From: Lachnospiraceae bacterium P6A3
Lineage (GTDB): Bacteria > Bacillota > Clostridia > Lachnospirales > Lachnospiraceae
NCBI GenBank assembly: GCA_000702085.1
Contig: JNKP01000001.1
Coordinates: 930,001-994,000 of the forward strand
Direction: 5' to 3'
Length of the DNA stretch: 64,000 nt
The translations under genes and the position numbers were made by a program. The notes beneath the pieces were generated by a model. The model was not told where the DNA came from. It was given only the letters and a program-made list of their open reading frames with translations, and made no database searches. Below are positions 15,826-25,780 of this stretch, in pieces (the first letter of the stretch is position 1; every line of letters begins with the position of its first letter).

Positions 15826-17343
15826 TTACAGATCAAGCTTTAAGATCTCCTGCTTCAGATCGTTACCTCTTTCCGACAATTCCATATCCTTGGAAAGAGT
15901 CTCGTAATCGCTGCTTCCGAAGGTTCCTATAAATCTGGAAGACCAGGGATCCGAGGTAAGTCTTGCCGCAAGGATGACAGGTTCGTTTCCTCCGTCGTAA
16001 GCTTCGCGGACAAATGCGATCATATTAGAAAGCTTGGATCCGGTATTGTCCGAATCGTTTTTTAGTGCATGGACCTTCTTCTCGTATATACCGGACGAAA
16101 CCTTAAATACGCCGTCACCGTCCGCACAGGATGCGGCATTTGCCGCACGGATCATATCATCATAAACAGCGATGCAGCCCTTAAGTTTCTTTCTGTCCTG
16201 ATCACTGAGCGCGCCCGCAGCCTTAAGATTGTGAAGTCTTTTTCCGTCAGCATCCGATGCACTCTTAAGTATTCCCACAGCATCTTCAAATCCCGCACCT
16301 TCCGCAGCCTTAGCCTTGAGAGCTCTCAAAACGGGAGTGATCCGGGAAATCATGTCCGCCTTTTCCATGACATTTCTCATATCGGCATTTACCGAATCAA
16401 GCAGCATTCCCAAAACGGACAGCTTCTCATCGAAGCCGGCCTCCGATGCTCTTGCGAAGATATTCGGAGGAGGATTTCCCGCAAGAATATCCGCGATGCG
16501 GTAATCCTTCTTATACTTCTTATACATATCAAGATATGCCGCAAAGTCCTTGGCAACCCTGTCGCACCTCAGGTACTGACTTATGAGGGATTCATCCGTG
16601 GCAATATCTTCCTCATCACATAAAAGCAGCATGTCCGAAAGATCTTCCCAGCCTCTTGCGGTAACATAGCTTCTTCCTTCGGGAGACATCTCCATTACAT
16701 AGAAATCGTCTTTCTTGACTTCAAGGTATCCCATTACGGCACCGTGGATATTTCTTCCGGATGCATATTCACGCCACACCTTAAGGTCGGGTTCAACGGA
16801 TATGACTTTCAATCTGTCCAGGGTTGCAACATCGAATTCCCTGACGGATCTGTTGTATTCGGGAGGGTTTCCCGCGGTAACGATTATCCAGCCTTCGGGA
16901 ACCGCATGACGTCCGAAGGTTTTATACTGAAGGAACTGAAGCATGGAGGGACCGAGAGTCTCGGACACACAGTTTATCTCATCGAGAAAAAGAATCCCTT
17001 CGCTGATGCCGCTCTCTTCTATTGCATCGTAAACAGATGCAATGATCTCACTCATGGTGTATTCGGTTACGGAGTATTCTTTTCCGCCGAATTCTTTTTT
17101 CGTGATATAGGGAAGCCCCAGTGCGGACTGTCTTGTATGATGCGTCATGGAATAGGACACAAGAGCTATTCCGAGCTCCGATGCGATCTGTTCCATTATG
17201 GCAGTCTTTCCGATACCGGGGGCACCCACCATGAATATGGGACGCTGTCTCGATACGGGAATATGGTATTCTCCGTCATCATCTTTCTTGAGATATAAAG
17301 AGACAGTGTCTTTGATGACCTGTTTTGCACGGGATATATTCAT
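15826..17343 (-). CDS. MoxR-type AAA+ ATPase
   Basis: A 505-residue ATPase. The AAA+ module occupies about residues 30-290: Walker A GAPGIGKTA near 40, Walker B ILFLDEINCVSE near 118, sensor 1 in IVTAGNPPEYN near 155 and RLKVISVEPD. The second half is helical and divergent. MoxR proteins usually act as chaperones that load metal or reshape a partner carrying a VWA domain. Here the VWA gene overlaps it by 4 bases (ATGA) and an LRR gene follows, so the three are surely co-expressed. Client unknown. Confidence 0.88.
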   Translation of the reverse strand: MNISRAKQVIKDTVSLYLKKDDDGEYHIPVSRQRPIFMVGAPGIGKTAIMEQIASELGIALVSYSMTHHTRQSALGLPYITKKEFGGKEYSVTEYTMSEIIASVYDAIEESGISEGILFLDEINCVSETLGPSMLQFLQYKTFGRHAVPEGWIIVTAGNPPEYNRSVREFDVATLDRLKVISVEPDLKVWREYASGRNIHGAVMGYLEVKKDDFYVMEMSPEGRSYVTARGWEDLSDMLLLCDEEDIATDESLISQYLRCDRVAKDFAAYLDMYKKYKKDYRIADILAGNPPPNIFARASEAGFDEKLSVLGMLLDSVNADMRNVMEKADMISRITPVLRALKAKAAEGAGFEDAVGILKSASDADGKRLHNLKAAGALSDQDRKKLKGCIAVYDDMIRAANAASCADGDGVFKVSSGIYEKKVHALKNDSDNTGSKLSNMIAFVREAYDGGNEPVILAARLTSDPWSSRFIGTFGSSDYETLSKDMELSERGNDLKQEILKLDL

Positions 17344-18647
17344 CCGAGTTCATCCTCCTCTATTATCACTTTGGTGCTCCACGCAGGGGGAGCGGGTCTT
17401 ACCGTATCATTGTTCAAAAAAGCAAATATGACATCTTCGTCAGGTTTCTTCTCCGGATAGATTCCGTATCCGTCAGTGAAATATATGATTCCTTTCAGAT
17501 CGTCGAACTCATGCTTTTCCTTCAGTTCTTCCACATAATTAAATACCGGTCTGAAATCCGTGGCACCGCCTCCGACAATCTTCATCTCTTTCAGATAAGA
17601 ATCCAGTGCTTCGGAATCGGTTATCTTATCATCCGTTTTCACTTCGCTGTCGCATTGGATTATGTGGACATTTATCTTCCGGAAAAAGTTCTCGGAATTC
17701 TTAAGAAGATCAAAGGTCTGCCTGATAAACTTCCTTACGATCTCTCCGCTTGTGGATGCCGACGTATCAATGGCGATGACAAAATCCCTTATTCTTTTTT
17801 CATCTCTGTATTCCAGAGGTTCTATGAAGGGCATTCCGTCATATTCTTCAAGTCCGTACACATAGTAGATATAATCGAATTCCTCGTCGCTGAGTCTGTT
17901 CGTTTCTCCCGATACCACAAAATGCTCCAGAACTTTGGAATAATCGAACTTGACCTCTGCGCCCTCCGCAAGATTTCTTTCCAGAGCTTCTCCGGTGGTT
18001 TTGCTTTCCGAAAAATTCTTTATCTCCGCAAGGACCTGCCTGGATATCTTCTTCCATTCTTCTTCGGATATTATCATCTCGGTCTCGGAAGATGACGAGT
18101 GCCAGAGCTCATGCGAATCTTTCTTAAATGCCCTTTCATATTCCAGCACTCTTGAGGTCGTCATGGGATTTTTCCTGAAGTATTTATATATCTTCTCTGC
18201 GGAAAGAGGCCCGATATCTTCTCTCAAAACCTTAAGCATTCCCGCTGTCGAAAGATCCGCATCAAGAGTTATGCAAGGCTCCGAAAGCTCTGCGATAACA
18301 TTTTCAACTGCGATGTCGCATGCTAGATCCCACAAAACCATATCGGTCTTCTTGCCCGAGAAAGGGTGTGCGAATATGTGATGAAGGAGCACGTGGAAAA
18401 GCATCCTTGCCGGGTATTTAAAATCGTGCGAGGACGCCTTCAGGATAAATACCGGATCGTAGTACATGATGCCCATATCGGATCTGACATCGCCTATCCC
18501 CGGTCTTGCTTCCCATTTAAGTTCCATAAGGCTTCTTGAAAGAAACCTGAAGGACATAAGTATCTCATCCCTCGCAAGTCCCAGAACGCGCTGCGCGAGA
18601 GCATTTATCTTTTCCGTGTTTTCTTGTGCGGATAATCTTTCTTCCAT
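17340..18647 (-). CDS. VWA-domain protein with DUF2201-type putative metallopeptidase N-domain
   Basis: A 435-residue soluble protein. The N-terminal half matches the DUF2201 putative metallopeptidase layout, but the expected HExxH reads HVLLHHIFAH (about residue 95), so zinc hydrolysis is uncertain. The C-terminal half is a VWA domain with a MIDAS motif DTSAS (near residue 290) and a later D-G pair (FTDGYGIYP). ATG 18645-18647 was chosen because the alternative GTG at 18675-18677 lies inside the upstream terminator stem; no good ribosome site precedes either. First gene of the VWA-MoxR-LRR operon. Confidence 0.82.
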   Translation of the reverse strand: MEERLSAQENTEKINALAQRVLGLARDEILMSFRFLSRSLMELKWEARPGIGDVRSDMGIMYYDPVFILKASSHDFKYPARMLFHVLLHHIFAHPFSGKKTDMVLWDLACDIAVENVIAELSEPCITLDADLSTAGMLKVLREDIGPLSAEKIYKYFRKNPMTTSRVLEYERAFKKDSHELWHSSSSETEMIISEEEWKKISRQVLAEIKNFSESKTTGEALERNLAEGAEVKFDYSKVLEHFVVSGETNRLSDEEFDYIYYVYGLEEYDGMPFIEPLEYRDEKRIRDFVIAIDTSASTSGEIVRKFIRQTFDLLKNSENFFRKINVHIIQCDSEVKTDDKITDSEALDSYLKEMKIVGGGATDFRPVFNYVEELKEKHEFDDLKGIIYFTDGYGIYPEKKPDEDVIFAFLNNDTVRPAPPAWSTKVIIEEDELG

Positions 18648-18652
18648 ATATG

Positions 18653-18682
18653 CAAAAAGGGAGTGCCACACCGGCACTCCCT
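18653..18682 (-). terminator. Terminator of the chemotaxis/c-di-GMP operon
   Basis: Perfect 10-bp stem AGGGAGTGCC/GGCACTCCCT (18673-18682 with 18658-18667) followed on minus by T5, eight bases past the small-protein stop. It separates that operon from the VWA operon, whose first ATG is only 6 bases downstream. Confidence 0.8.
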
Positions 18683-18690
18683 AAATTATA

Positions 18691-19029
18691 TCATGTAAAC
18701 ACATCAAAAATCCTGCCTTCGGCCTCATATCCGAAGGGTTCTCCCTTGGGGCCGTAGTGCGTAGTTTCACCGTAGTGGTCGCTGGCAATCTTGTTGAACG
18801 CCTGCTCCATCTGCCTGGCTTTATCCGAGCCTTTCCGGGGGCCCGAACTGACCGCTGCGGAATCCGCATATACCACGGGGCGGGCCGCTCCCACCGCATA
18901 CTTCCCTGCATTTCTCCTGACGCTTTCGGAATAAACGGCAGACGTATCCGAAGTATTATCAACGGAATAATTCAGAGGCCTTATATAAGATTGGAATCCG
19001 GAAGAGCCGGATATCGGATCTATTCTCAT
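18691..19029 (-). CDS. Small conserved protein coupled to the EAL gene
   Basis: A 112-residue hydrophilic protein starting MRIDPISGSSGFQSYIRPL and ending GEPFGYEAEGRIFDVFT. No signal peptide or membrane span. The N-terminus recalls small flagellum-associated proteins of Lachnospiraceae, but I cannot assign a family. The ATG overlaps the stop of the EAL gene (4-base ATGA), so it is translated with a c-di-GMP enzyme and an MCP, suggesting a role in motility control by context. Confidence 0.7.
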   Translation of the reverse strand: MRIDPISGSSGFQSYIRPLNYSVDNTSDTSAVYSESVRRNAGKYAVGAARPVVYADSAAVSSGPRKGSDKARQMEQAFNKIASDHYGETTHYGPKGEPFGYEAEGRIFDVFT

Positions 19030-21377
19030 GATTTTTTACCCATGAACTTTTCTTCAAATTCTTCAACAGGTATAGGCTTGGAGAAGTAGTAACCCTGGAA
19101 ATTGCGGCAACCGCAGCCTTCAAGGAACGTCTTCTGTTCTTCGGTCTCCACGCCTTCCGTGATGACCGTAAGTCCCATCTCAAGTCCCATATTTATTACG
19201 TTCGACAGTATAATGGTCGACTTAAGATATGTATCCGCATCGGTAATATTTCTCAGGAACAGCATATCTACCTTTATAACATCAACAGGCAGATTCTTAA
19301 GAGTGTTAAGTGAAGAATATCCGCTTCCGAAGTCATCCATCTCAACTATGAAACCGTCTCTTCTCAACGCTTTGATGGTATCCACAACGGACCCTTCATT
19401 GTTAAGCATTGCCGTTTCCGTTATCTCGAGCCTGAGCTGTTCGGGCTTGATGCCGTATTTTCCCACGTATCCCGTTATATCTCCGTACACATCCGTAAAA
19501 TAGAAATCCTTGGGCGAAATATTTACGGAAAGATACATGTCTTCTTTTCCTTCGCTGTTCCACCTGCCCAATATCTTACAGCAGGTTTCCCACATATATC
19601 TGTCCACTTCGACGATAAGTCCGGTCTTTTCCAGCAGGCCGAGGAATTTTCCCGGAGGAAGAAGACCTTCCTGTTTATGATTCCATCTTATGAGAGCTTC
19701 TCCGCCCTTTACTTCATCTTCCGAAACCTGAGCCTGGATGTAAGGGATGATGTCACCGTCTTTTATGGCATCATGTATGCTTCCTGTTATCATCTGCTCC
19801 CATACTATGGAGTCGCGGACCGATTCGTCATAATATGCCATTACGCGCTGCATATCATTCCTGATACCGTCGATTGCAAAAAAGGCCCTGTCATAAATAG
19901 TCTGTGACGTGATCTCCCCGCTTCCGCTTCCGCATATTCCTATATGCATTGTTACGGGATATTTATAATCGCCCCTGTCCATGTACAGGGATTTGCAAAG
20001 GGCGATAAAACGCGAAGGATTAAAGTCTTCCTTTTTGATAAATACACCGAATCTGTCTGCGGTGATTCTTCCCACAATATCTTCGGGACCCGTAATCTCG
20101 TTCAGCTTGACCGCAATCTGTTTAAGAAGATCATCTGCTCTGTCGGTTCCGAACACGTCATTTATGACCTTAAATCCGCTTATATTCGAAACTACGGCAA
20201 TGTATTCCGTATCACCTCTTGTTGAAAGCTTCTCATCGGTGAGTCTGTACAAAGCGGATATATTATACAGGCCGGTAAGAGAATCATGGCTTGCCAGGAA
20301 TCTTTCTTTTTCCAGCTCCACCTCTTCATCGGTCCTGTCATTTACCTTGACATAGAAACCGCAATACTCATGTCTGTTGTCATATACATCCGAAACCTCA
20401 ACCTCGTATATAACATCATAGCCGGTCTTTTCATCCGCAAGTCTCCTTACGAACCTGTAGGAACCGGAAGGTATCTCGGCATTCCCAACAAGCTCTTTAA
20501 AAATTCCGGCGGCCGCCTTATTGTCTTCAACACTAATATCGAACATTTCCGCAAAGCTCTGATTCAGGAAGACAACTTTACGGGTATTGTCAAACAGAAC
20601 GATTCCGTTATCCGAAGATCTGATGGATGCGGATAACAGGTTATTTATAAGCGTCGCAGGCTTGTAATAGAAGGTGAAAAATACTATCAGCAGTCCCGTG
20701 ATGGCATAACCGACTAAAGAGGCATCCACCGGAGAATTGGAGATAAGTACGCTGACGGTCCATATGGCAGCGACCAGCAGCGAAACCGTGATAAGGAAAT
20801 ATCTTATCCAGTAAATCGCAGCATTTCTGCTGGCTTTCCACAGGAGGATCGAAACGCCCGTCAAAACGGCCAGGATTACCAGTACAAAGTGGACGTAATA
20901 GTACGGACCACCCTGGACTCCGTAATAAATCCTGTCCGCATACCAGCCGGTTCCCGCGGTTAACGCATCCACCTCGCCGGAGACTTTGGGCTCGGGCACT
21001 ATCGTAATAATGGTATATACATGATGATATTTGAAATTACACAGTATTGATGCCGCATCCAGGGTAGTCAATATGCGGAATATCCACACATACCATCTGT
21101 ATCTGTAAGGGATCTCGCAATAAAACAAAACAAACCTGAGGAGGAAGAAAAGCATGATATCCATGCCGATGTAAAACACGGCATATCCCACTTCCGCAAC
21201 CATCTCATATCTCGTCATGGTTACCGCTCCGTCCGCAATAAAGGGGACGAAACTGCTGACGAGGAGACAGAGGATAAAGCCTCTGTAGGGATTATCCTTG
21301 TGCCACACGGTATATATACTTATCAGGTACAGTATCATAAAGATACTGAGCAAGATCATGAAAGTATACGAGATCAT
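19026..21377 (-). CDS. Membrane c-di-GMP phosphodiesterase with degenerate GGDEF (7TM-PAS-GGDEF-EAL)
   Basis: A 783-residue signalling protein. Residues 1-240 form about seven transmembrane helices of the histidine-kinase-like 7TM sensory type; a PAS domain follows (about 250-350). The GGDEF domain (about 375-520) has lost its active-site motif (ITADRFG in place of GGDEF), so it probably cannot make c-di-GMP but may bind GTP and regulate. The EAL domain (about 535-780) keeps its catalytic set: EALIRW, EITE, MDDFGSGYSSL, IKVD and GVET. Predicted activity is c-di-GMP hydrolysis. It is 15 bases downstream of the MCP gene. Confidence 0.9.
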   Translation of the reverse strand: MISYTFMILLSIFMILYLISIYTVWHKDNPYRGFILCLLVSSFVPFIADGAVTMTRYEMVAEVGYAVFYIGMDIMLFFLLRFVLFYCEIPYRYRWYVWIFRILTTLDAASILCNFKYHHVYTIITIVPEPKVSGEVDALTAGTGWYADRIYYGVQGGPYYYVHFVLVILAVLTGVSILLWKASRNAAIYWIRYFLITVSLLVAAIWTVSVLISNSPVDASLVGYAITGLLIVFFTFYYKPATLINNLLSASIRSSDNGIVLFDNTRKVVFLNQSFAEMFDISVEDNKAAAGIFKELVGNAEIPSGSYRFVRRLADEKTGYDVIYEVEVSDVYDNRHEYCGFYVKVNDRTDEEVELEKERFLASHDSLTGLYNISALYRLTDEKLSTRGDTEYIAVVSNISGFKVINDVFGTDRADDLLKQIAVKLNEITGPEDIVGRITADRFGVFIKKEDFNPSRFIALCKSLYMDRGDYKYPVTMHIGICGSGSGEITSQTIYDRAFFAIDGIRNDMQRVMAYYDESVRDSIVWEQMITGSIHDAIKDGDIIPYIQAQVSEDEVKGGEALIRWNHKQEGLLPPGKFLGLLEKTGLIVEVDRYMWETCCKILGRWNSEGKEDMYLSVNISPKDFYFTDVYGDITGYVGKYGIKPEQLRLEITETAMLNNEGSVVDTIKALRRDGFIVEMDDFGSGYSSLNTLKNLPVDVIKVDMLFLRNITDADTYLKSTIILSNVINMGLEMGLTVITEGVETEEQKTFLEGCGCRNFQGYYFSKPIPVEEFEEKFMGKKS

Positions 21378-21392
21378 CTTAAAGCTCTTTAC

Positions 21393-23186
21393 TTAATCCA
21401 AAACAAATTTCTTAATAACTTCTTCCAATCTGTCCACACAATCATGGCACTGAGTGACCATGATCTCGGTATCGCTCATACCCTGAACAATATCGGTGGT
21501 CTTACCCGCTATGTCGGATACATCGTTTGCCGATTCGCCTATGGCGGTGTTTATGGATCCAATTGCACCGACGATATCTGCGATTATCTCTGTCAGTTCA
21601 TCGGTACTGTTCTTAATGCTGGACATACTGTCTTTAAATATATCCGCATCATCCTGATACTGGTCTCCCACCTTTTGGAATTCCTCATAGTCCTTAAGGA
21701 CTGTATTTTCTATGAAATCTCCCATTTCGGTAAGACAATCCTGCATCTGGCTGATAGCCGAATTAACCTCATCAACGATACCGTTTATATTGGCAACTGC
21801 CGAGGATGTCTGACCTGCCAGATTACCGATCTCGGTTGCGACAACCGCAAAGCCTTTGCCCGCCTCACCGGCTCTTGCAGCCTCAATCGATGCATTAAGA
21901 GCAAGGAGTGAAGTCTGTGAGGAGATTGCCATAATGGTATTTGTAAGTTCGTTAATCTTCTCGGCGGCTTTTGAATTCTCGATGGCATCGTCCGCCATGA
22001 CTTTAACGTCGTTATATTTATCCCTGGTGGTACGTGATGCGATTTCCGTAGTTTTCTTGAGATTGGTGGCTCTTTCCATAATCTCATCGGATACGGTGGT
22101 TCCGTCATTGGCCTGCATCTCGATCTGATGAGCGGAATTCTGAATTCCCGCAATATCATTGTTGATGCTCTCGGAAGAAGCGGAGCATTCCTGCATGGAA
22201 GCAGCCAGCTGTTCCGTGGTAGCGGAATTGTCGGTACACATGGTGTTGACCACATTTGCGGTCTCATTGAGAACGCTCATATTATTTTCAATCTCACCAG
22301 AATTGGTCTCGATCTTACCGACTATATCCCTGAGACTGCTTCTCATATCGCGTACGGAATTGGCGATAAGTCCGAACTCATCTTTTCTCTTACATACGGC
22401 ACCCGATTTGGGATTATGTCTGAGATCAAAACGAGCGGTATCATCGAGTATCTCAACAAGAGTATTAACGGGCCTCAGCATCGATGAGATGATCACGTAG
22501 AAAGCAATGATAGTTACTATGAGAAGGATCGTTGCGGTTATCGTAAGCAGGATCCTGAGCGCTCTCATAGGCGCCATTACGAGATCGTAATCTCCCGTTA
22601 CGACCACAATGTTTCCGCCGTTTGTGAAAGCATATCCTGCGAATTTATCCGATCCTTTGTATTCGTAAACAACGGATCCGTCACCTATGGAAGAAGCGCT
22701 CACACCGGATGCCAGTTTCGTTGTGATGCTTTTTACGGCAGCATTTTCAACGGCAGCACCTATCTTCTCGGGATTTGAATGATATACCATCATTCCGTCC
22801 GCGCTGACAAAATACGCATATGAGCCCTCAACTCCGGTAAGTTCGATGTCACCGAGGACACCTCCGAAATACTCATTAAGGACTTCCCTGTTATTCTCGG
22901 GATCGGATTCCAGGAGCTCTATCATGGCAGTTTCTTTGGCAATGCCTGCCTGAGGATCTCCCGATCCCTCCTGACAGAGTGCATCGATACCGTCTGCTGC
23001 GGCCTGTGCCACATTCATGGTGTACTTTTTGTACGCCTCAACAAGAGTATCTTCAGCGTTTTCGATTGCCATCGCCGACAGAATAAGTCCGGATACGGCA
23101 AAGGTAAGTGCCACTGCGGCAACGGTCCTGGTAATGCTCGAGTGAATAAACTTTACTTTGGTTTTGCTATTGTCCACCTTAAGCAC
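21393..23186 (-). CDS. Methyl-accepting chemotaxis protein
   Basis: A 597-residue transmembrane receptor: basic N-terminus and first membrane span (about 17-39), extracellular Cache-like sensor (about 40-215, with [23 protein letters not shown]), second span (about 217-240), HAMP (about 240-290) and a long cytoplasmic signalling coiled coil. The conserved hairpin tip [16 protein letters not shown] near residues 434-449 binds CheA/CheW. No C-terminal CheR/B pentapeptide was seen. It heads an operon with the EAL protein, joining chemotaxis to c-di-GMP. Ligand unknown. Confidence 0.93.
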   Translation of the reverse strand: MLKVDNSKTKVKFIHSSITRTVAAVALTFAVSGLILSAMAIENAEDTLVEAYKKYTMNVAQAAADGIDALCQEGSGDPQAGIAKETAMIELLESDPENNREVLNEYFGGVLGDIELTGVEGSYAYFVSADGMMVYHSNPEKIGAAVENAAVKSITTKLASGVSASSIGDGSVVYEYKGSDKFAGYAFTNGGNIVVVTGDYDLVMAPMRALRILLTITATILLIVTIIAFYVIISSMLRPVNTLVEILDDTARFDLRHNPKSGAVCKRKDEFGLIANSVRDMRSSLRDIVGKIETNSGEIENNMSVLNETANVVNTMCTDNSATTEQLAASMQECSASSESINNDIAGIQNSAHQIEMQANDGTTVSDEIMERATNLKKTTEIASRTTRDKYNDVKVMADDAIENSKAAEKINELTNTIMAISSQTSLLALNASIEAARAGEAGKGFAVVATEIGNLAGQTSSAVANINGIVDEVNSAISQMQDCLTEMGDFIENTVLKDYEEFQKVGDQYQDDADIFKDSMSSIKNSTDELTEIIADIVGAIGSINTAIGESANDVSDIAGKTTDIVQGMSDTEIMVTQCHDCVDRLEEVIKKFVLD

Positions 23187-23200
23187 CTCTCTCGTATAGG

Positions 23201-23239
23201 ATAAAAAAGGGTAAGAAATTTCCGATTTTTCTTACCCTT
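23201..23239 (-). terminator. Terminator after putP
   Basis: A perfect 12-bp stem AAGGGTAAGAAA/TTTCTTACCCTT (23228-23239 with 23207-23218) and a following T run on the minus strand, 62 bases past putP and 15 bases before the MCP start. If the MCP promoter lies upstream of it, it would act as an attenuator instead. Confidence 0.7.
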
Positions 23240-23241
23240 AT

Positions 23242-23274
23242 TTATAACGCTATGTATACAGTATAAAGTTATAA
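23242..23274. promoter_or_regulatory. Inverted repeat between putP and the MCP gene
   Basis: TTATAAC (23242-23248) and GTTATAA (23268-23274) flank a smaller TATAC-A-GTATA palindrome. A candidate operator/promoter region for the MCP operon. No regulator is suggested by the sequence. Confidence 0.3.
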
Positions 23275-23300
23275 AACTGATTTCTCAAGTGACTATTTCA

Positions 23301-24818
23301 TCATTTTTCCGATGCTTTATCGAAATCTTCGAGTATTTTTCCTTCGGGAGCGGGAGTCAGGAGACTTACCACCACTATAAATACCAGTGAAACGATAAAT
23401 CCGGGGAAAAGCTCGTAAATTCCGAATACTCCGCCGAGGGGCTTAACAAGGAACTTCCAGATGAAGATCATGGCTCCTCCGCTGATCATTCCGGCAAGAG
23501 CACCGTACTTATTGGTCCTTTTCCAGAAAAGAGCAAGGATCATAAGAGGTCCGAATGCCGCTCCGAAGCCTGCCCAGGCAAAGGATACGATCTGGAAAAC
23601 AGAACTGTCGGGGTCGGAAGCGATGAAAAGAGCGATGATTGACATTACGACAACCGCGATCCTGGCGATAAGCATATTTTTCTTGTTATCCATGCCTTTT
23701 GCGAAAAATTTACCATAAATGTCATCAGAGGCACTGGATGCTGCGGCAAGAAGCTGCGAATCAGCGGTGGACATGGTAGCTGCCAGGATTCCTGCAAGGA
23801 TCAGTCCGGCAACGCATGCGGTAAATACTCCGTGGGATGAAAGAAGCTCGGAAATCTTGATAATTGCGGTCTCGGGATCGTCAAGAGGGGCGATGGCACC
23901 GTTAGCCACCATGCCGCGTGCGATAAATCCTATGATTATTGCGGTAAACATTGCGATAACCACCCAGACGCTGGCAATCCTTCTGGAAAGCGAAAGCTTC
24001 TCTTCCTTCTCGATAGCCATGAATCTGAGGAGAATGTGAGGCATTCCGAAATATCCGAGTCCCCATGCCATTGTTGAGATCTTGGTCAGGAGATTATAAG
24101 GAACAATCTTCTCCGAAGAAAGCATCTTGTTGAAGTCAAGATAGCCGTACAGACTCTTGGCATTGTCAAATACAGCGCCCCAGCCGCCTGCCTGAGTTGC
24201 TCCGTAGAAAAGAATGGTGGCAAGAGCGATGGTCATAATTATGCTCTGAATAAGGTCTGTTGTGGATGCAGCAAGAAATCCGCCAAGCGTAGTATAAGCG
24301 ATGATTACAAGCGCGAAGATGATCATTGCAACCATGTAATCTACGCCGAACAGTGAATTAAACAGCTTTCCGCATGCAGAGAATCCGCTGGCGGTATAAG
24401 GCACGAAGAAAATAATGATAACGATTGCGGAGATAAGGGACAGAATATTCTTGTCATCACCGAATCTGTTTGAAAAGAAAGCAGGAATGGTAGCAGAGTT
24501 ATTGATCTGGCTGTATCTTCTCAGTTTCTGTGCAACAATGAGCCAGTTAAAATATGTTCCAATCGCAAGTCCGAGGGAAGTCCAGAAAGGATCCGCAAGG
24601 CCCGAAGCATAAGCAAGTCCGGGGATTCCCAGAAGAAGCCAGGAGCTCATGTCGGATGCTTCCGCGCTCATTGCCGTAACAAGGGGACTCAGTTTTCTGC
24701 CGCCGAGATAATAATCCTCGGTAGTCTTATTGGTCTTGGAAAACCTGATTCCAACGAACAAAACAAAAAGAAGATAAAGAACGATTACAGCCAAAATACA
24801 GATTTGTGACAACGTCAT
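23301..24818 (-). CDS. putP: Sodium/proline symporter
   Basis: A 505-residue SSSF (solute:sodium symporter) protein with about 13 membrane helices. Matches to PutP include the N-terminal TTEDYYLGGRKLSPLVTAMSAEASDMSSWLLLGIPG region, with the Na+/proline-site residues, and LAGILAATMSTADSQLL near residue 340. Imports L-proline with Na+. ATG 24816-24818 was chosen because GGAGGGTGGG lies 7 bases upstream; an upstream TTG in frame is less likely. It is the last gene of degV-C39-like-ldh-putP and follows ldh by 17 bases. Confidence 0.92.
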   Translation of the reverse strand: MTLSQICILAVIVLYLLFVLFVGIRFSKTNKTTEDYYLGGRKLSPLVTAMSAEASDMSSWLLLGIPGLAYASGLADPFWTSLGLAIGTYFNWLIVAQKLRRYSQINNSATIPAFFSNRFGDDKNILSLISAIVIIIFFVPYTASGFSACGKLFNSLFGVDYMVAMIIFALVIIAYTTLGGFLAASTTDLIQSIIMTIALATILFYGATQAGGWGAVFDNAKSLYGYLDFNKMLSSEKIVPYNLLTKISTMAWGLGYFGMPHILLRFMAIEKEEKLSLSRRIASVWVVIAMFTAIIIGFIARGMVANGAIAPLDDPETAIIKISELLSSHGVFTACVAGLILAGILAATMSTADSQLLAAASSASDDIYGKFFAKGMDNKKNMLIARIAVVVMSIIALFIASDPDSSVFQIVSFAWAGFGAAFGPLMILALFWKRTNKYGALAGMISGGAMIFIWKFLVKPLGGVFGIYELFPGFIVSLVFIVVVSLLTPAPEGKILEDFDKASEK

Positions 24819-24835
24819 AAAAACCCACCCTCCGA

Positions 24836-25780
24836 TCAAAGATTTGCATCCAAAATTTCTTTAAGTGTCTCTCCCGATTTGCGCAGTGCCGCAAGTTCCT
24901 CATCGGACAGCTTGGCGGGAACGGGAGCCTCCACACCGCCTTTTCCTACTATTGCGGGAAGCGAAAGAGCCATTCCGTCAAGTCCGTACTCACCGTGGAG
25001 CATACGTGATATGGGAAGGATCGACTTTTCGTCCCTTATAACAGCCTCACATATTCTGCGCACACTCATTGCTATGCCGTAATAAGTGGCCTGTTTTTTC
25101 TGAATGATCTCGTAAGCCGCATTCTTAACATTGTCCGCGATCTCTTTCATGGCCTTCTCATGCTCGTAGTGACCCTTGAGCTCGCAGAATTCGTTAACGG
25201 GAATGCCGGAAATATTGGCACTTGACCATACCGCTATCTCGCTGTCGCCGTGTTCGCCGAGAATAAATGCATGAACGTTTCTTGCATCAACATCAAGATG
25301 CTCACCCAGCAGATACTTAAATCTTGCGGTATCGAGAACGGTACCGGATCCGAATACCCTGTTCTCGGGAAGTCCGGAAAGCTTCTGTGCGGCAGCGGTC
25401 AGGATATCAACGGGATTTGCAACAATGAGAAGAATTCCCTCAACCTTTACCCTGTTAAGCTCTCCCATTATGGATCTGAAAATGGAAATATTCTTCTTAA
25501 CAAGATCGAGTCTCGTCTCTCCTGGCTTCTGGTTTGCACCTGCGGAGATAACTATGATGGCGGCATCCGCAATGTCTTCATATTTGCCGGCATAGATCTG
25601 CATGGGCTTTGCATATGAAAGACCGTGTGCGATGTCCAATGCCTCGCCTTCGGCTTTGTCGGTATTTGCATCGATAAGAACCATCTCGGAAAAGAGACCG
25701 CTCTGCATCAGTGCAAAAGCCGAAGCACTTCCTACGAAACCGCAACCTATAAGAGCTACTTTTCTGGTATCAACTGCCAT
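24836..25780 (-). CDS. ldh: L-lactate dehydrogenase
   Basis: A 314-residue NAD-dependent enzyme that reduces pyruvate to L-lactate. Visible: Rossmann motif GCGFVGSASA (residues 12-21), substrate loop NQKPGETRLDLV, with Gln and Arg that favour LDH over malate dehydrogenase, NPVDILT, and the catalytic-histidine motif GEHGDSE near residue 178. ATG 25778-25780 has GGAGG 8 bases upstream. The preceding C39-like gene overlaps it by 11 bases. Its operon partners are a proline symporter and DegV, an unusual setting for a fermentation enzyme. Confidence 0.94.
   Translation of the reverse strand: MAVDTRKVALIGCGFVGSASAFALMQSGLFSEMVLIDANTDKAEGEALDIAHGLSYAKPMQIYAGKYEDIADAAIIVISAGANQKPGETRLDLVKKNISIFRSIMGELNRVKVEGILLIVANPVDILTAAAQKLSGLPENRVFGSGTVLDTARFKYLLGEHLDVDARNVHAFILGEHGDSEIAVWSSANISGIPVNEFCELKGHYEHEKAMKEIADNVKNAAYEIIQKKQATYYGIAMSVRRICEAVIRDEKSILPISRMLHGEYGLDGMALSLPAIVGKGGVEAPVPAKLSDEELAALRKSGETLKEILDANL

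Noticed and set aside
18648-18677. GTG at 18675-18677 as start of the VWA gene
   Set aside because: It lies inside the stem of the preceding terminator; ATG 18645-18647 is more plausible.
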